From the NCBI GenBank assembly GCA_964603125.1, contig CAZRUA010000002.1, positions 56,424 through 120,423 of the forward strand: a stretch of 64,000 nt of DNA, read 5' to 3'. The notes beneath the pieces are model-generated. The model ran no database searches. It was given only the letters and a program-made list of their open reading frames with translations, and was not told where the DNA came from. The translations under genes were made by a program, and so were the position numbers. Source of the stretch: CAZRUA01 sp964603125 (lineage in GTDB: Bacteria; Bacteroidota; Bacteroidia; B-17B0; Aurantibacillaceae). This document shows, in pieces, positions 36,475 through 45,307 of the stretch (within the stretch, counting starts at the first letter, position 1; the number at the start of each line of letters is the position of its first letter).

Positions 36475-37251
36475 ATGAAGGTAGTTATTTTTGCAGGAGG
36501 TATTGGTACGCGTATAACAGAAGAATCGCATTTAAAACCTAAGCCAATGATAGAAATTGGTGGTAAACCAATTTTGTGGCATATAATGAAGATATATGAA
36601 TCTCAGGGTTTTAATGAGTTTATTGTATGTTTAGGCTATAAAGGAGAAATAATCAAAAACTATTTTTTAAACTATCATAATAACTCATCAAATTTTACGG
36701 TCGATCTAAAAACGGGCGATGTAAATATACACTCAACCGAAAGCACAAATTTTAAAGTTACGCTTATCGAAACAGGCTTAAATACAAAAACAGCAGGTAG
36801 ATTAAGACGTGTAAGGGATTATTTGGGTGATGAAGATTTTATGCTAACATACGGTGATGGAGTTGGTAATGTTGATTTAGCTTCACTTATTAAATTTCAC
36901 AAAGCACATGGGAAAATAGCAACACTTACATCAGTAAAACCAGCTCAAACATTTGGCAGATTGCAAATAAGTGATGAAGGCAAGGTGATGCGTTTCAGGG
37001 AAAAATCACAAGAAGATGCCGTATGGATTAATGGTGGCTTTTTTGTTTTAAAGCCAGAAGTTTTTAATTATATACCTGAAAATGCGGATGAAATTATGTG
37101 GGAAGATTCTCCATTGGATAGATTAACTTCAGAAGGTCAACTCCATGCCTATAAGCACGATGGATTTTGGAAATGTATGGATGCAATGAGAGATAAAATA
37201 GAATTGGATGAGTTATGGGCAACAAATAATGCAAAATGGAAGATTTGGTAA
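36475..37251 (+). CDS. rfbF: Glucose-1-phosphate cytidylyltransferase
   Basis: Makes CDP-glucose from CTP and glucose-1-phosphate, the first step towards CDP-6-deoxyhexoses. The N-terminus has the nucleotidyltransferase signature FAGGIGTRITEESHLKPKP, followed by MIEIGGKPILWHIM and later MLTYGDGVGNVD and the ending HDGFWKCMDAMRDK, all typical of RfbF. The length of 258 residues is standard. The next gene's ATG lies 16 bases inside its end, so the two are translationally linked. Confidence 0.97.
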   Translation: MKVVIFAGGIGTRITEESHLKPKPMIEIGGKPILWHIMKIYESQGFNEFIVCLGYKGEIIKNYFLNYHNNSSNFTVDLKTGDVNIHSTESTNFKVTLIETGLNTKTAGRLRRVRDYLGDEDFMLTYGDGVGNVDLASLIKFHKAHGKIATLTSVKPAQTFGRLQISDEGKVMRFREKSQEDAVWINGGFFVLKPEVFNYIPENADEIMWEDSPLDRLTSEGQLHAYKHDGFWKCMDAMRDKIELDELWATNNAKWKIW

Positions 37252-38333
37252 ACGAAAACCTATTCTCTGGAATTTATCAAGGTAAAAGAGTTCTTGTCAC
37301 CGGCCATACCGGATTCAAAGGCGCATGGCTTTGCTTTTGGTTGCATAAGATGGGCGCAATGGTTACAGGCTTATCTTTAAATGAATTAACAAGCCCTTCG
37401 CATTTTGAAAACCTTGGTTTGAATATTAAATCATTTTATGGCGATATCAAAGATTTAAGTAGTGTTGAAGAAGCATTTCAAGCTGCAGAACCCGAGATTG
37501 TTTTTCATCTTGCAGCTCAATCTCTAGTGAGAGACTCATACAGAAACCCATTGTTAACATACAGCACTAATGTAATGGGGACATTAAATATTTTTGAAGT
37601 AGCCCGGAAAACCCCTTCTGTAAAAGTGATAGTTAATGTTACAACGGATAAAGTGTATGAAAATTTGGAACAAGCAACTGCTTTTGAAGAAACCGATAAG
37701 CTTGGAGGGCATGATATGTATAGTTCATCAAAGGCATGCTCCGAAATTTTAACAAGTTCTTATAGGAAATCATTTTTAAACGATAACAAAATATTATTAG
37801 CGAGCGCTCGTGCTGGAAATGTTATTGGTGGTGGGGATTGGGCGAATGATAGACTTATTCCGGATATAATACGAGCGGTAAAAAATAAAGCTGCGACAGA
37901 AATCAGAAGCCCAAAATCTATTCGCCCTTGGGAACATGTATTGGAACCATTATCAGGATATTTATTGTTGGGGCAAAAATTATTAGAAGGCAAAAATGAG
38001 TTTGCTACTTCTTGGAATTTTGGACCTGATAACAAAAACTCATTGCAAGTGATTGAAGTGATTAAGCTAATACAGGCGCAATGGAAGGAAATGGAATATT
38101 TTATTAATGAGGAAGAAGCAAAGAAATTTCATGAAGCGGGCGTGCTTAAATTAAACTGCTCCAAAGCACTGAATGAAATGGGTTGGAAGCCGGTTTGGGA
38201 TATTAACACAACAATCAATAAGACAGTAAATTGGTATAAGGAATATTATGAGGGAGATAATTTAAGAACAGAACTGGATTTGTTATCTTACATAAGTGAT
38301 GCTAAGCAAAAATCATTAACTTGGACTTGTTAG
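37236..38333 (+). CDS. rfbG: CDP-glucose 4,6-dehydratase
   Basis: Extended SDR enzyme that turns CDP-glucose into CDP-4-keto-6-deoxyglucose using bound NAD. The dinucleotide motif TGHTGFKG is at 22-29, the active-site Tyr162 and Lys166 in MYSSSKA, and the family signature RAGNVIGGGDWANDRLIPD is intact. The length is 365 residues. It overlaps rfbF and is followed at 1 nt by the epimerase gene. Confidence 0.97.
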   Translation: MEDLVNENLFSGIYQGKRVLVTGHTGFKGAWLCFWLHKMGAMVTGLSLNELTSPSHFENLGLNIKSFYGDIKDLSSVEEAFQAAEPEIVFHLAAQSLVRDSYRNPLLTYSTNVMGTLNIFEVARKTPSVKVIVNVTTDKVYENLEQATAFEETDKLGGHDMYSSSKACSEILTSSYRKSFLNDNKILLASARAGNVIGGGDWANDRLIPDIIRAVKNKAATEIRSPKSIRPWEHVLEPLSGYLLLGQKLLEGKNEFATSWNFGPDNKNSLQVIEVIKLIQAQWKEMEYFINEEEAKKFHEAGVLKLNCSKALNEMGWKPVWDINTTINKTVNWYKEYYEGDNLRTELDLLSYISDAKQKSLTWTC

Positions 38334-38334
38334 A

Positions 38335-38880
38335 ATGGATTTTATAGAGACAGAACTACAAGGGGCATTTTTAATAAAACCAAAAATACTGAAGGATGAA
38401 AGAGGTGGGTTTACCCGTGTTTTTTGTAAACAAGATTTTAAGCAAATTGGTCATTCAAAAGACTTTGTTCAGTTTAATCATTCTTTCAATATAAATCGAG
38501 GTACGTTACGAGGCATGCATTATCAAGAGAGTCCTCATTCCGAGATTAAACTAATAAGATGTATTCGAGGCTCTGTGTTTGATGTTATAATTGATATTAG
38601 AAAATCTTCTCCAACATTTTTAAAATGGCATGGGACTGTTCTTTCTGAGGAGAATAAGGATATGATATATGTTCCAGAGGGATTTGCTCATGGATTTATT
38701 ACTCTTGAAGAAAATTCAGAATTACTCTATCATCATACAAGTTTTTATGAACCAAAATCAGAAAGAGGAATTCGCTATGACGACTCAATTATTAATATTG
38801 AATGGCCTGAAGCAATCATCAGTATTTCGGATAAGGATAGAAACTACCCATTATTAACAACTAATTTTAAAGGAATTTAA
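38335..38880 (+). CDS. RmlC-like nucleotide-sugar 3,5- or 5-epimerase
   Basis: Cupin-fold epimerase of the dTDP-4-dehydrorhamnose 3,5-epimerase family, 181 residues. The catalytic His62 is in LRGMHYQ, with DVIIDIRKSSPTF and the aromatic acid region HHTSFYEPKSERGIRYDD. Because its neighbours make CDP-4-keto-6-deoxyglucose, the substrate is probably a CDP-4-keto sugar rather than dTDP-linked. If the neighbouring methyltransferase acts at C3, only C5 epimerisation may be needed. The substrate is inferred from context. Confidence 0.88.
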   Translation: MDFIETELQGAFLIKPKILKDERGGFTRVFCKQDFKQIGHSKDFVQFNHSFNINRGTLRGMHYQESPHSEIKLIRCIRGSVFDVIIDIRKSSPTFLKWHGTVLSEENKDMIYVPEGFAHGFITLEENSELLYHHTSFYEPKSERGIRYDDSIINIEWPEAIISISDKDRNYPLLTTNFKGI

Positions 38881-38882
38881 TT

Positions 38883-40109
38883 ATGAAATGTCGGTTTTGC
38901 GAAAATGAATTAAAACATGTTTTTATAGATTTGGGGCATTCACCTCCATCCAATGCTTACCTTACACAAGCTCAATTAAATGAGACAGAACACTACTTCC
39001 CATTAAAAATTATGCTTTGCGAAAAATGTTTTTTAGTTCAAGTAGATGAGCATAAAAAGGCAGAAGAAATTTTTAATAGCGAGTATGCTTATTTTTCATC
39101 AACATCAACAAGCTGGTTGGCACATTCAAAAATGTACACAGATAAGATGATGAGTGAGTTTAACATTGATAGCAAATCTTTAGTTATTGAAATTGCTTCA
39201 AACGATGGTTACTTGCTACAATATTTTAAAGAAAAGAAAGTAAACGTATTGGGTATTGAACCTACAGCTTCTACAGCAAAAGCTGCCAAGCTAAAAGGTA
39301 TTGAAACTATTGAAGAATTTTTTGGCGTTACTCTCGCTAATCAACTACAAAGCACCAATAGAAAGGCTGACCTTCTTTTAGGAAATAATGTTCTAGCGCA
39401 TGTTCCTGATATAAATGATTTTGTTCAAGGGCTTGAAATTGCTTTAGCGGAGGATGGAATAATTACGATGGAATTTCCTCACTTGTTGCAATTGGTAGAG
39501 AATAATCAATTTGATACAATATACCATGAGCATTTTTCATATTTATCATTTACAACAGTTAAGCAAATTTTTGAGAAACATGGATTATCTATGTTTCATG
39601 TCGAGGAAATTCCAACGCATGGAGGTTCGTTACGAATTTATGCAAAAAAGAAGAACTCAATGAAGCATTCAATTAGAGAAAGTGTGAGTAACATGCTATC
39701 TAAAGAGGCATTGGCAGGAATGGGATCTTTGCAATATTATTCTGCTTTCGATTCTAAAGTTTATAAAGTAAAGATAGATTTCTTTAATTTTTTGCTTGAA
39801 GCAAAAAGGCAAAATAAAAAGATTGCTGCTTATGGTGCGGCAGCCAAGGGAAATACGTTGTTGAATTTTTGCGGTATTAAGAATGATTGGATTGAGTTTG
39901 TAGTTGATGCTGCGCAAAGTAAACAAGGCAAGTTTTTACCTGGTAGCCATATACCAATTGTTTCGGAGCAACGAATAAAGGAAACAAAGCCAGATTACAT
40001 AATTATTTTTCCTTGGAATATTAAAGAGGAAATTATTTCTAACTTAAGTTATGTAAGGGAATGGGGATGTAAATTTGTAACTGTAATCTCAAAATTAGAA
40101 ATTATTTAG
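38883..40109 (+). CDS. Nucleotide-sugar C-methyltransferase (TylC3/TcaB9 type)
   Basis: SAM-dependent enzyme that adds a methyl branch to a carbon of a 4-keto-6-deoxy sugar nucleotide. Three parts are visible: an N-terminal zinc site (Cys3, Cys6, Cys46, Cys49), a Rossmann SAM domain with VIEIASNDGYLL (101-112), and the C-terminal domain with GAAAKGNTLLN near 320. The YHEH stretch in IYHEHFSYLSF matches the Tyr/Glu/His catalytic cluster known from TcaB9. The length of 408 residues fits the family. The position between CDP-sugar genes indicates a CDP-linked substrate. C3 methylation is the family norm, but the position is not proven here. Confidence 0.9.
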   Translation: MKCRFCENELKHVFIDLGHSPPSNAYLTQAQLNETEHYFPLKIMLCEKCFLVQVDEHKKAEEIFNSEYAYFSSTSTSWLAHSKMYTDKMMSEFNIDSKSLVIEIASNDGYLLQYFKEKKVNVLGIEPTASTAKAAKLKGIETIEEFFGVTLANQLQSTNRKADLLLGNNVLAHVPDINDFVQGLEIALAEDGIITMEFPHLLQLVENNQFDTIYHEHFSYLSFTTVKQIFEKHGLSMFHVEEIPTHGGSLRIYAKKKNSMKHSIRESVSNMLSKEALAGMGSLQYYSAFDSKVYKVKIDFFNFLLEAKRQNKKIAAYGAAAKGNTLLNFCGIKNDWIEFVVDAAQSKQGKFLPGSHIPIVSEQRIKETKPDYIIIFPWNIKEEIISNLSYVREWGCKFVTVISKLEII

Positions 40110-40110
40110 T

Positions 40111-40602
40111 ATGCCAAATTATATTTCAAATACAGCCGAAATAGGTAAGTTTACATCTATTGAAACTTCACAAAAGGGTAGTAAGTTAAGCATAGGAGAT
40201 AATTGCAAAATAGACGATTTTGTGAAAATCAAATTCACTGGTGGCGTGGGCGACATTGAAATTGGAAACAATGTTTATCTTAATTCAGGCTGCGTTCTGT
40301 ATTCGGGAAATGGTATAAAAATAGGTAATCATGTGCTAATTGGGCCAAATTGTTCAATTGTTCCAACAAATCATGAGTACTTGGATAAGAACCAACTTAT
40401 TTCGCAACAAAGATTTGCAAAATCAAAAGGGGGAATAATTATAGAAGACGATGTTTGGCTTGGTGCAAACGTTACTGTTGTTGATGGAGCCGTAATAAAG
40501 AAGGGAGCTGTGATAGGAGCCAATTCATTAGTTATGGGGGTTGTGGAAGAATATTCCGTTAACGTTGGGAGTCCAGCTAAATGTATAAATTATCGAAAGT
40601 AA
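40111..40602 (+). CDS. Hexapeptide-repeat (left-handed beta-helix) acyltransferase
   Basis: A 163-residue acyltransferase of the WbbJ/LbH type. Hexapeptide repeats are plain (IGDNCKIDDFVKI; IEIGNNVYLNSGCVL; IKIGNHVLIGPNCSIV; IIIEDDVWLGANVTV; IKKGAVIGANSLV), with the usual loop containing the catalytic His in TNHEY. It probably O- or N-acetylates the cassette's sugar or the finished glycan. It is packed 1 nt after the methyltransferase gene. Confidence 0.88.
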   Translation: MPNYISNTAEIGKFTSIETSQKGSKLSIGDNCKIDDFVKIKFTGGVGDIEIGNNVYLNSGCVLYSGNGIKIGNHVLIGPNCSIVPTNHEYLDKNQLISQQRFAKSKGGIIIEDDVWLGANVTVVDGAVIKKGAVIGANSLVMGVVEEYSVNVGSPAKCINYRK

Positions 40603-40612
40603 TTTTTTAAAA

Positions 40613-41431
40613 ATGATAACAGTTCTTGGCGCAAGTGGTTTTATAGGTTCAAACTTAGTGGAATATTTAAAAAATAAACAAGAAGATGTTTATGCACCAC
40701 TAAGAGACGAAGATTTAAGTAGTAAAAAATTGGGTCATGTTGTTTATTGCATTGGATTAACAGCAGATTTTAGAAAGAAACCATTCGAAACTATTGAAGC
40801 GCATGTATGTAAATTAAAACATGTTTTAGAGTATTGTCATTTCGAATCTTTTACTTATCTGTCATCAACTAGAGTTTATATTAAAAGTAACTCAACTAAT
40901 GATAAACTTAATGAGAATGATAACATAGTTCTTAACCCGAATGATGCTTTAGATATTTTTGCATCATCAAAGCTTACTGCAGAGCTTTTATTGCTTAATT
41001 CGGGAAAGCCAAATATTAAAATTGTGAGAGTTTCTAATGTGTTTGGGAACGATTTTAATTCTGAAAACTTTATTACGTCAATAGTAAAGGATGTTTTAGA
41101 AAAGGGCAGTGTTGAGCTGCAAACAACCATGAGTTCTTCAAAAGATTATATTTCAATTAATGATGTTTGTTCAGCTCTTGGAAGCTTAAGTAAATTAGAG
41201 GTTTCGGGATTGTATAACTTAGCGTTTTCAAAAAACACAACAAATCTAGATATTACAAATGAGATAGCTAGAATAACTGGAGGCAAGGTAATTTATAATG
41301 AAAATGCAAAAGAAATAATTTTTCAAGAAATTGATAATACCAAATTGAATGAGACTATTAATTTCAAGCCTTCAATAACCGTAATTCAATCTTTACCAGA
41401 TATTATTAGTTCCTTCCAAGAGAAAATTTAG
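40613..41431 (+). CDS. NAD-dependent epimerase/reductase (extended SDR) with Phe at the active-site Tyr position
   Basis: A 272-residue extended SDR protein, short for the family. The N-terminal cofactor motif is LGASGFIGS. The position that normally reads YxxxK is F116-A-S-S-K120 (TTT codon at 40958), while the preceding SSTRVYI strand and the following AELLLL helix are normal. It is last in the CDP-sugar cassette, where a 4-keto reductase would be expected. The Phe may mean altered chemistry, a substitute acid, or an inactive enzyme. Confidence 0.8.
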   Translation: MITVLGASGFIGSNLVEYLKNKQEDVYAPLRDEDLSSKKLGHVVYCIGLTADFRKKPFETIEAHVCKLKHVLEYCHFESFTYLSSTRVYIKSNSTNDKLNENDNIVLNPNDALDIFASSKLTAELLLLNSGKPNIKIVRVSNVFGNDFNSENFITSIVKDVLEKGSVELQTTMSSSKDYISINDVCSALGSLSKLEVSGLYNLAFSKNTTNLDITNEIARITGGKVIYNENAKEIIFQEIDNTKLNETINFKPSITVIQSLPDIISSFQEKI

Positions 41432-41466
41432 GATTATTACTGAAAAAAACCAGCTTAATAGCAATA

Positions 41467-42531
41467 CTAAGAGTTAAAAGCTTTTGGTTTTTTATTTTTA
41501 AAGTGGTTTTTAAAACTTAAAGCCTTTTTTTCAACCAAATGCCATGAGCCAAAAGCAAACAATGGTACTAAAATTATGCTACCTATTAGTAATTGCCAAA
41601 AATTAAAATGAAAATAGTGCATTAGGCTTTGTTGAATTATAAAACCATAAATATAAATGCCGTAAGATAAATCACCTGTTTTGTCAGTTATTTTGCTTAA
41701 AATTGGGGTGTTACCTATACCAATACTAAGCACAATTATAGGTAGTGTAAAATACTTAACGTAACTAAAAAAATTAAAATAAAAGGCCAATATAGTTAGT
41801 GTAATCATTGCAATCAATATTGTATTAGTGTGTTTGAATTTATTAAAGTTTAGCACCGAAAGCAGTGAGCCCGCAATAAAATAGAACCCTAAATCTACTA
41901 AGTGTTTACTCATCAAGTAATAGTTTATTCCCTCAAGATTTTTAGAAAAAAATAAGTTAATTATAACAAGTAAAACAGCTACAATGAAAAGTACTGCTTT
42001 TATCAATTGCTTCTTAGTTATAAAAAAGAAAAATGCAGAAATTAAAATATACATAGTAAACTCATATGGAATCGTCCATAAACTTCCATTAATTATTGAT
42101 TGGTAGGGGTTGTTATCAAAAACACCAGGGATAATATATTGGGTTTTATACAAAATTAAATTATTTGGAATATACGTTAATGTACTTCTGCTGCTAATGT
42201 ATTCATAAAAACTTCCATTATATACAAATGGTAAAAAACAAATGGTTAAAATTAAAACAGCTGTTAATCCTGGAAAAAGTCGTAAAACTCTTTTCCAATA
42301 ATAGTCAATTAAACTATCGCTACGTTCTAAGCTCTGAAATATTAAATAACCACTAATAATAAAAAAACCTTTAACTCCTAGTTGTGAAAAATCAAATTGG
42401 TTATTGGTTAATTGGCATAACCAATCGCAAGTCCCCATTCCAGATAGCGGAAAACAATGAGCAACAAGAACACTTAATGCAAAAAAGTGACGTAAAAAAT
42501 CGAAATTATTTTTGTGCAATGGATTGTTCAT
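41467..42531 (-). CDS. Acyltransferase family 3 (OafA-like) membrane protein
   Basis: Polytopic inner-membrane acyltransferase, 354 residues with about ten hydrophobic segments. The N-terminus NNFDFLRHFFALSVLVAHCFPLSG carries the family's conserved Arg and His, and GSLWTIPYEFTMY is the second signature. Members transfer acetyl or other acyl groups onto extracellular polysaccharides. It lies antisense to the rest of the locus and diverges from the flippase gene. Confidence 0.92.
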   Translation of the reverse strand: MNNPLHKNNFDFLRHFFALSVLVAHCFPLSGMGTCDWLCQLTNNQFDFSQLGVKGFFIISGYLIFQSLERSDSLIDYYWKRVLRLFPGLTAVLILTICFLPFVYNGSFYEYISSRSTLTYIPNNLILYKTQYIIPGVFDNNPYQSIINGSLWTIPYEFTMYILISAFFFFITKKQLIKAVLFIVAVLLVIINLFFSKNLEGINYYLMSKHLVDLGFYFIAGSLLSVLNFNKFKHTNTILIAMITLTILAFYFNFFSYVKYFTLPIIVLSIGIGNTPILSKITDKTGDLSYGIYIYGFIIQQSLMHYFHFNFWQLLIGSIILVPLFAFGSWHLVEKKALSFKNHFKNKKPKAFNS

Positions 42532-42569
42532 GTTTAATTACCGTGGCTGTAATATTTGGTCACGAATTT

Positions 42570-42591
42570 AGTTAAATTTAAGTTAAATTTA
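42570..42591. repeat. Tandem 11-bp direct repeat upstream of the acyltransferase gene
   Basis: AGTTAAATTTA occurs twice in exact tandem (42570-42580 and 42581-42591), about 40 nt before the acyltransferase start and in the divergent region shared with the flippase gene. A spacing of one helical turn would suit a DNA-binding protein, but the sequence is simple and AT-rich. Confidence 0.4.
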
Positions 42592-42659
42592 AGATTTGCA
42601 AGTGTTTTAATAAATATTTGACTAAGCGTTTAATTTTAATCAAGTATTGGTAGTTATTT

Positions 42660-42690
42660 TTTGGTCTATGTTAAATTCATGTTACATTTG
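42660..42690 (+). promoter_or_regulatory. Candidate promoter of the flippase/glycosyltransferase run
   Basis: TTTG at 42660-42663, a 19-nt spacer, and TACATTTG at 42683-42690 match the Bacteroidota promoter well. The leader to the flippase ATG at 42759 would be about 60 nt. Confidence 0.6.
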
Positions 42691-42758
42691 TATTTAACAA
42701 CTCTTTAAAATAATCCAATATCAAAGCGTTTGGAGGTTGGGTTAATAGATAAATGTAA

Positions 42759-44279
42759 ATGAGCAAAATCTTGAAAATAAATTCTATTAGAATTACATTA
42801 TTCTCCAATTACTTTTCAAGTGTTTTAAATATTGTATTAAGTATTGTTTTTGTTCCTATTTATTTAAAGTACATAGGAGCAGAAGGCTATGGTTTAATTG
42901 GTGTTTTTGCTAGCTTACAAGGTATATTGTCAATATTAGATGCGGGTTTAGGAGGAGCTCTTGCTAGGGAAATAGCTATACGTTCTGGGATTGCAGGGTT
43001 TGATACGGATAAGACCGCAGACTTGGTGAAAACGCTTGGTTCGATATATTGGCTTATAGCCCTTATTATTGGTATTATAGCAATTGCTGTTTCCCCTTTA
43101 ATTGCAAATCATTGGGTTAAACCTGTCTTGTTAAGTAATGAGCAAATTATTAATGTTTTTATTTTATTAAGTTGTACGTTAATTTTTTATTTCCCAATAG
43201 GATTTTATTCTGGAGGGATGATTGGACTGCAAAAGCAGTTTGTTCTAAACATATTAAAAGTCTTTTTTGCTATTTTAAAATATTTAGGATCACTTCTCGT
43301 TCTTCTTTTTTCTAAGGATAAGTTGCTAGCTTTTTTTATATGGAATTTAGTAGTTAGTTTTTTGCAAGCAATAACATTTAAATACGCACTTTGGATGTGT
43401 TTGCCCAAAAGAACCAGACGCATAAAATTTGCTAAATCTGAATTAAAATCTGTTTGGAAATATGCTGCTGGTTTAACTGGAATTAGTATCACAGCATTAA
43501 TTTTAGCACAACTGGATAGAGTTATTCTTAGCAAAACATTATCGTTAGAGCAGTTTGGATATTATTCTTTAGCAGGATCAATAGTTGTATTAATTTATCA
43601 AGTTATTCAACCCATTAATCAAACATTTTTCCCAAAATTTACAAGTTTAACTCAACGGCAATCAGGCACGGATTTAAGAGAAATGTATCGATTAGCTTAT
43701 CAAATAGTTAGTTTATTAATAATTCCGATTACTTTAATTTTGGTTTTCTTCAGTAAAGAGTTACTTTTTTTTCTAACTCATGATATTAAAATTAGTAACG
43801 AAACTTGGCTTACACTTTCGATAATGGGATTTTCAGTGGGTTTAAACTCTTTATTAAATATACCTTATCAATTAACGTTGGCATTTGGCTGGACAAAATT
43901 TGCATTGATTCAAAACTTAGTAATGATAGTTATTTTAACTCCATTAACAATTTGGCTTACGATTCATTATGGCGCAGTGGGTGGAGCTTCATCTTCCTTA
44001 ATATTAAATGCTATTTGGGTGTTAATTTTACCATTGATAATTCATAGGAAAATTTTGCACAATGAACAGGTAAAATGGTACATGTTTGGTTTTGCGATAC
44101 CGTTTGCTTTAAATACAGTGTTTTTGTCAGCCTATAAATTATTGTTAAACCTTAACATTGAAAATCGATTTTTAAATGTTTTTTTAATAGGTATCGGTGC
44201 AGTTATTTGTTTATTAATTAATATCTTTGTTTTAAGTGAGATAAGACGAAAGTGTCGTGAAATTCTATTAAAGAGATAG
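42759..44279 (+). CDS. Wzx-type polysaccharide flippase
   Basis: A 506-residue inner-membrane protein of the MOP/Wzx family with about 12-14 hydrophobic segments. The start NSIRITLFSNYFSSVLNIVLSIVFVPIY and the early loop KYIGAEGYGLIGVFASLQGIL are typical. It should flip undecaprenyl-linked repeat units to the periplasm. It opens a rightward run of flippase and glycosyltransferase genes with gaps of 9 nt, 137 nt and then overlaps. Confidence 0.93.
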   Translation: MSKILKINSIRITLFSNYFSSVLNIVLSIVFVPIYLKYIGAEGYGLIGVFASLQGILSILDAGLGGALAREIAIRSGIAGFDTDKTADLVKTLGSIYWLIALIIGIIAIAVSPLIANHWVKPVLLSNEQIINVFILLSCTLIFYFPIGFYSGGMIGLQKQFVLNILKVFFAILKYLGSLLVLLFSKDKLLAFFIWNLVVSFLQAITFKYALWMCLPKRTRRIKFAKSELKSVWKYAAGLTGISITALILAQLDRVILSKTLSLEQFGYYSLAGSIVVLIYQVIQPINQTFFPKFTSLTQRQSGTDLREMYRLAYQIVSLLIIPITLILVFFSKELLFFLTHDIKISNETWLTLSIMGFSVGLNSLLNIPYQLTLAFGWTKFALIQNLVMIVILTPLTIWLTIHYGAVGGASSSLILNAIWVLILPLIIHRKILHNEQVKWYMFGFAIPFALNTVFLSAYKLLLNLNIENRFLNVFLIGIGAVICLLINIFVLSEIRRKCREILLKR

Positions 44280-44288
44280 AGAATTAAT

Positions 44289-45170
44289 ATGGAAAAAATA
44301 AGTATAGGAATCCCATCATACAATAGGCCCGATTATTTAAGACAATCTTTAGAGGTATTATTAAAGCAATCCTATTCAAATTTAGAAATCATTGTGTCGG
44401 ATAATTGTTCTCCTAACAAGGAAGTAACCAAAGTAATAAGAGAATTTGAAGCAAAAGATAGCAGAGTAAAAGGTTTTATTCAAGAGAAGAATATTGGAAT
44501 GGTTCCTAACTTTGAGTTTGTGTTAGAAAAATCAACTGCAAATTATTTTATGTGGAAAGCAGATGATGATATTATAGAGGATAATGATTTTATTGCTAAA
44601 TTATACAAGAAGCTAGGTGAAACAAATAGTGATTTTGTGTTCCCAGATGGCTACTATTTGTTAAAGGATGGTAGTAAAAAATCTATTTTAAAAAAGGTTT
44701 ATGAAAATTGTAAATCCGATTTTGATTATTTGAATGGCTTTGCAAAGTCTTTTTCTTGTTTGGAGTTTTATGGGCTTTATAATTTGACCAAGTTCAAAAG
44801 CAAAAAAGAGCTGAGTATTAGTGATGATGTTGTTTGCCCAGACTGGAAGTACATACCTTATTTGTTCCTTAATCACAAAGTTGCTTTTGTTCCCGAAACA
44901 TATTATGTGTATCGACATGTTCCTAATGATGATACTTTTAATAGGAATTTAAATATGTTTAAAGATAGGCAAATTGTAATGCGAGAATTAATAACAAAAT
45001 TGGCTGCAACCGAATTGCTTAATCCTTCGCAAAGAGAAGAAATAGTGGCTAATATGCTCAAAAATTACGAGTACGTTTTAGATGTTGAGTATTCTATGTC
45101 TAAGTATAAGATTGCAAAGACAAACTTAAAGAATAAGGTGAAAAGGGTTTTAGGAATAGCAAAGGGCTAA
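44289..45170 (+). CDS. Glycosyltransferase family 2
   Basis: GT-A fold enzyme of 293 residues adding one sugar to the lipid-linked repeat unit in the cytoplasm. The N-terminus ISIGIPSYNRPDYLRQSLEVLL and the metal-binding WKADDDIIEDND (DDD near residues 93-95) are intact. The C-terminal part is basic and has no membrane helix. It follows the flippase by 9 nt. Donor and acceptor are unknown. Confidence 0.93.
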   Translation: MEKISIGIPSYNRPDYLRQSLEVLLKQSYSNLEIIVSDNCSPNKEVTKVIREFEAKDSRVKGFIQEKNIGMVPNFEFVLEKSTANYFMWKADDDIIEDNDFIAKLYKKLGETNSDFVFPDGYYLLKDGSKKSILKKVYENCKSDFDYLNGFAKSFSCLEFYGLYNLTKFKSKKELSISDDVVCPDWKYIPYLFLNHKVAFVPETYYVYRHVPNDDTFNRNLNMFKDRQIVMRELITKLAATELLNPSQREEIVANMLKNYEYVLDVEYSMSKYKIAKTNLKNKVKRVLGIAKG

Positions 45171-45307
45171 TATTATAAACATATACTTTAAATAATGTTG
45201 AGTAGAATTCCGCATCTAATGCTTTAGTAATTGCAATCCCATTTTTTTCATTTAGTAATTAGTTTTATCAAAGGCAGCTATTACCATCTAATAACCATAA
45301 TCAGATA

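Noticed and set aside
42570..42591. Possible CRISPR or long tandem array
   Set aside because: Only two 11-bp copies without spacers; no repeat-spacer pattern anywhere in the window.
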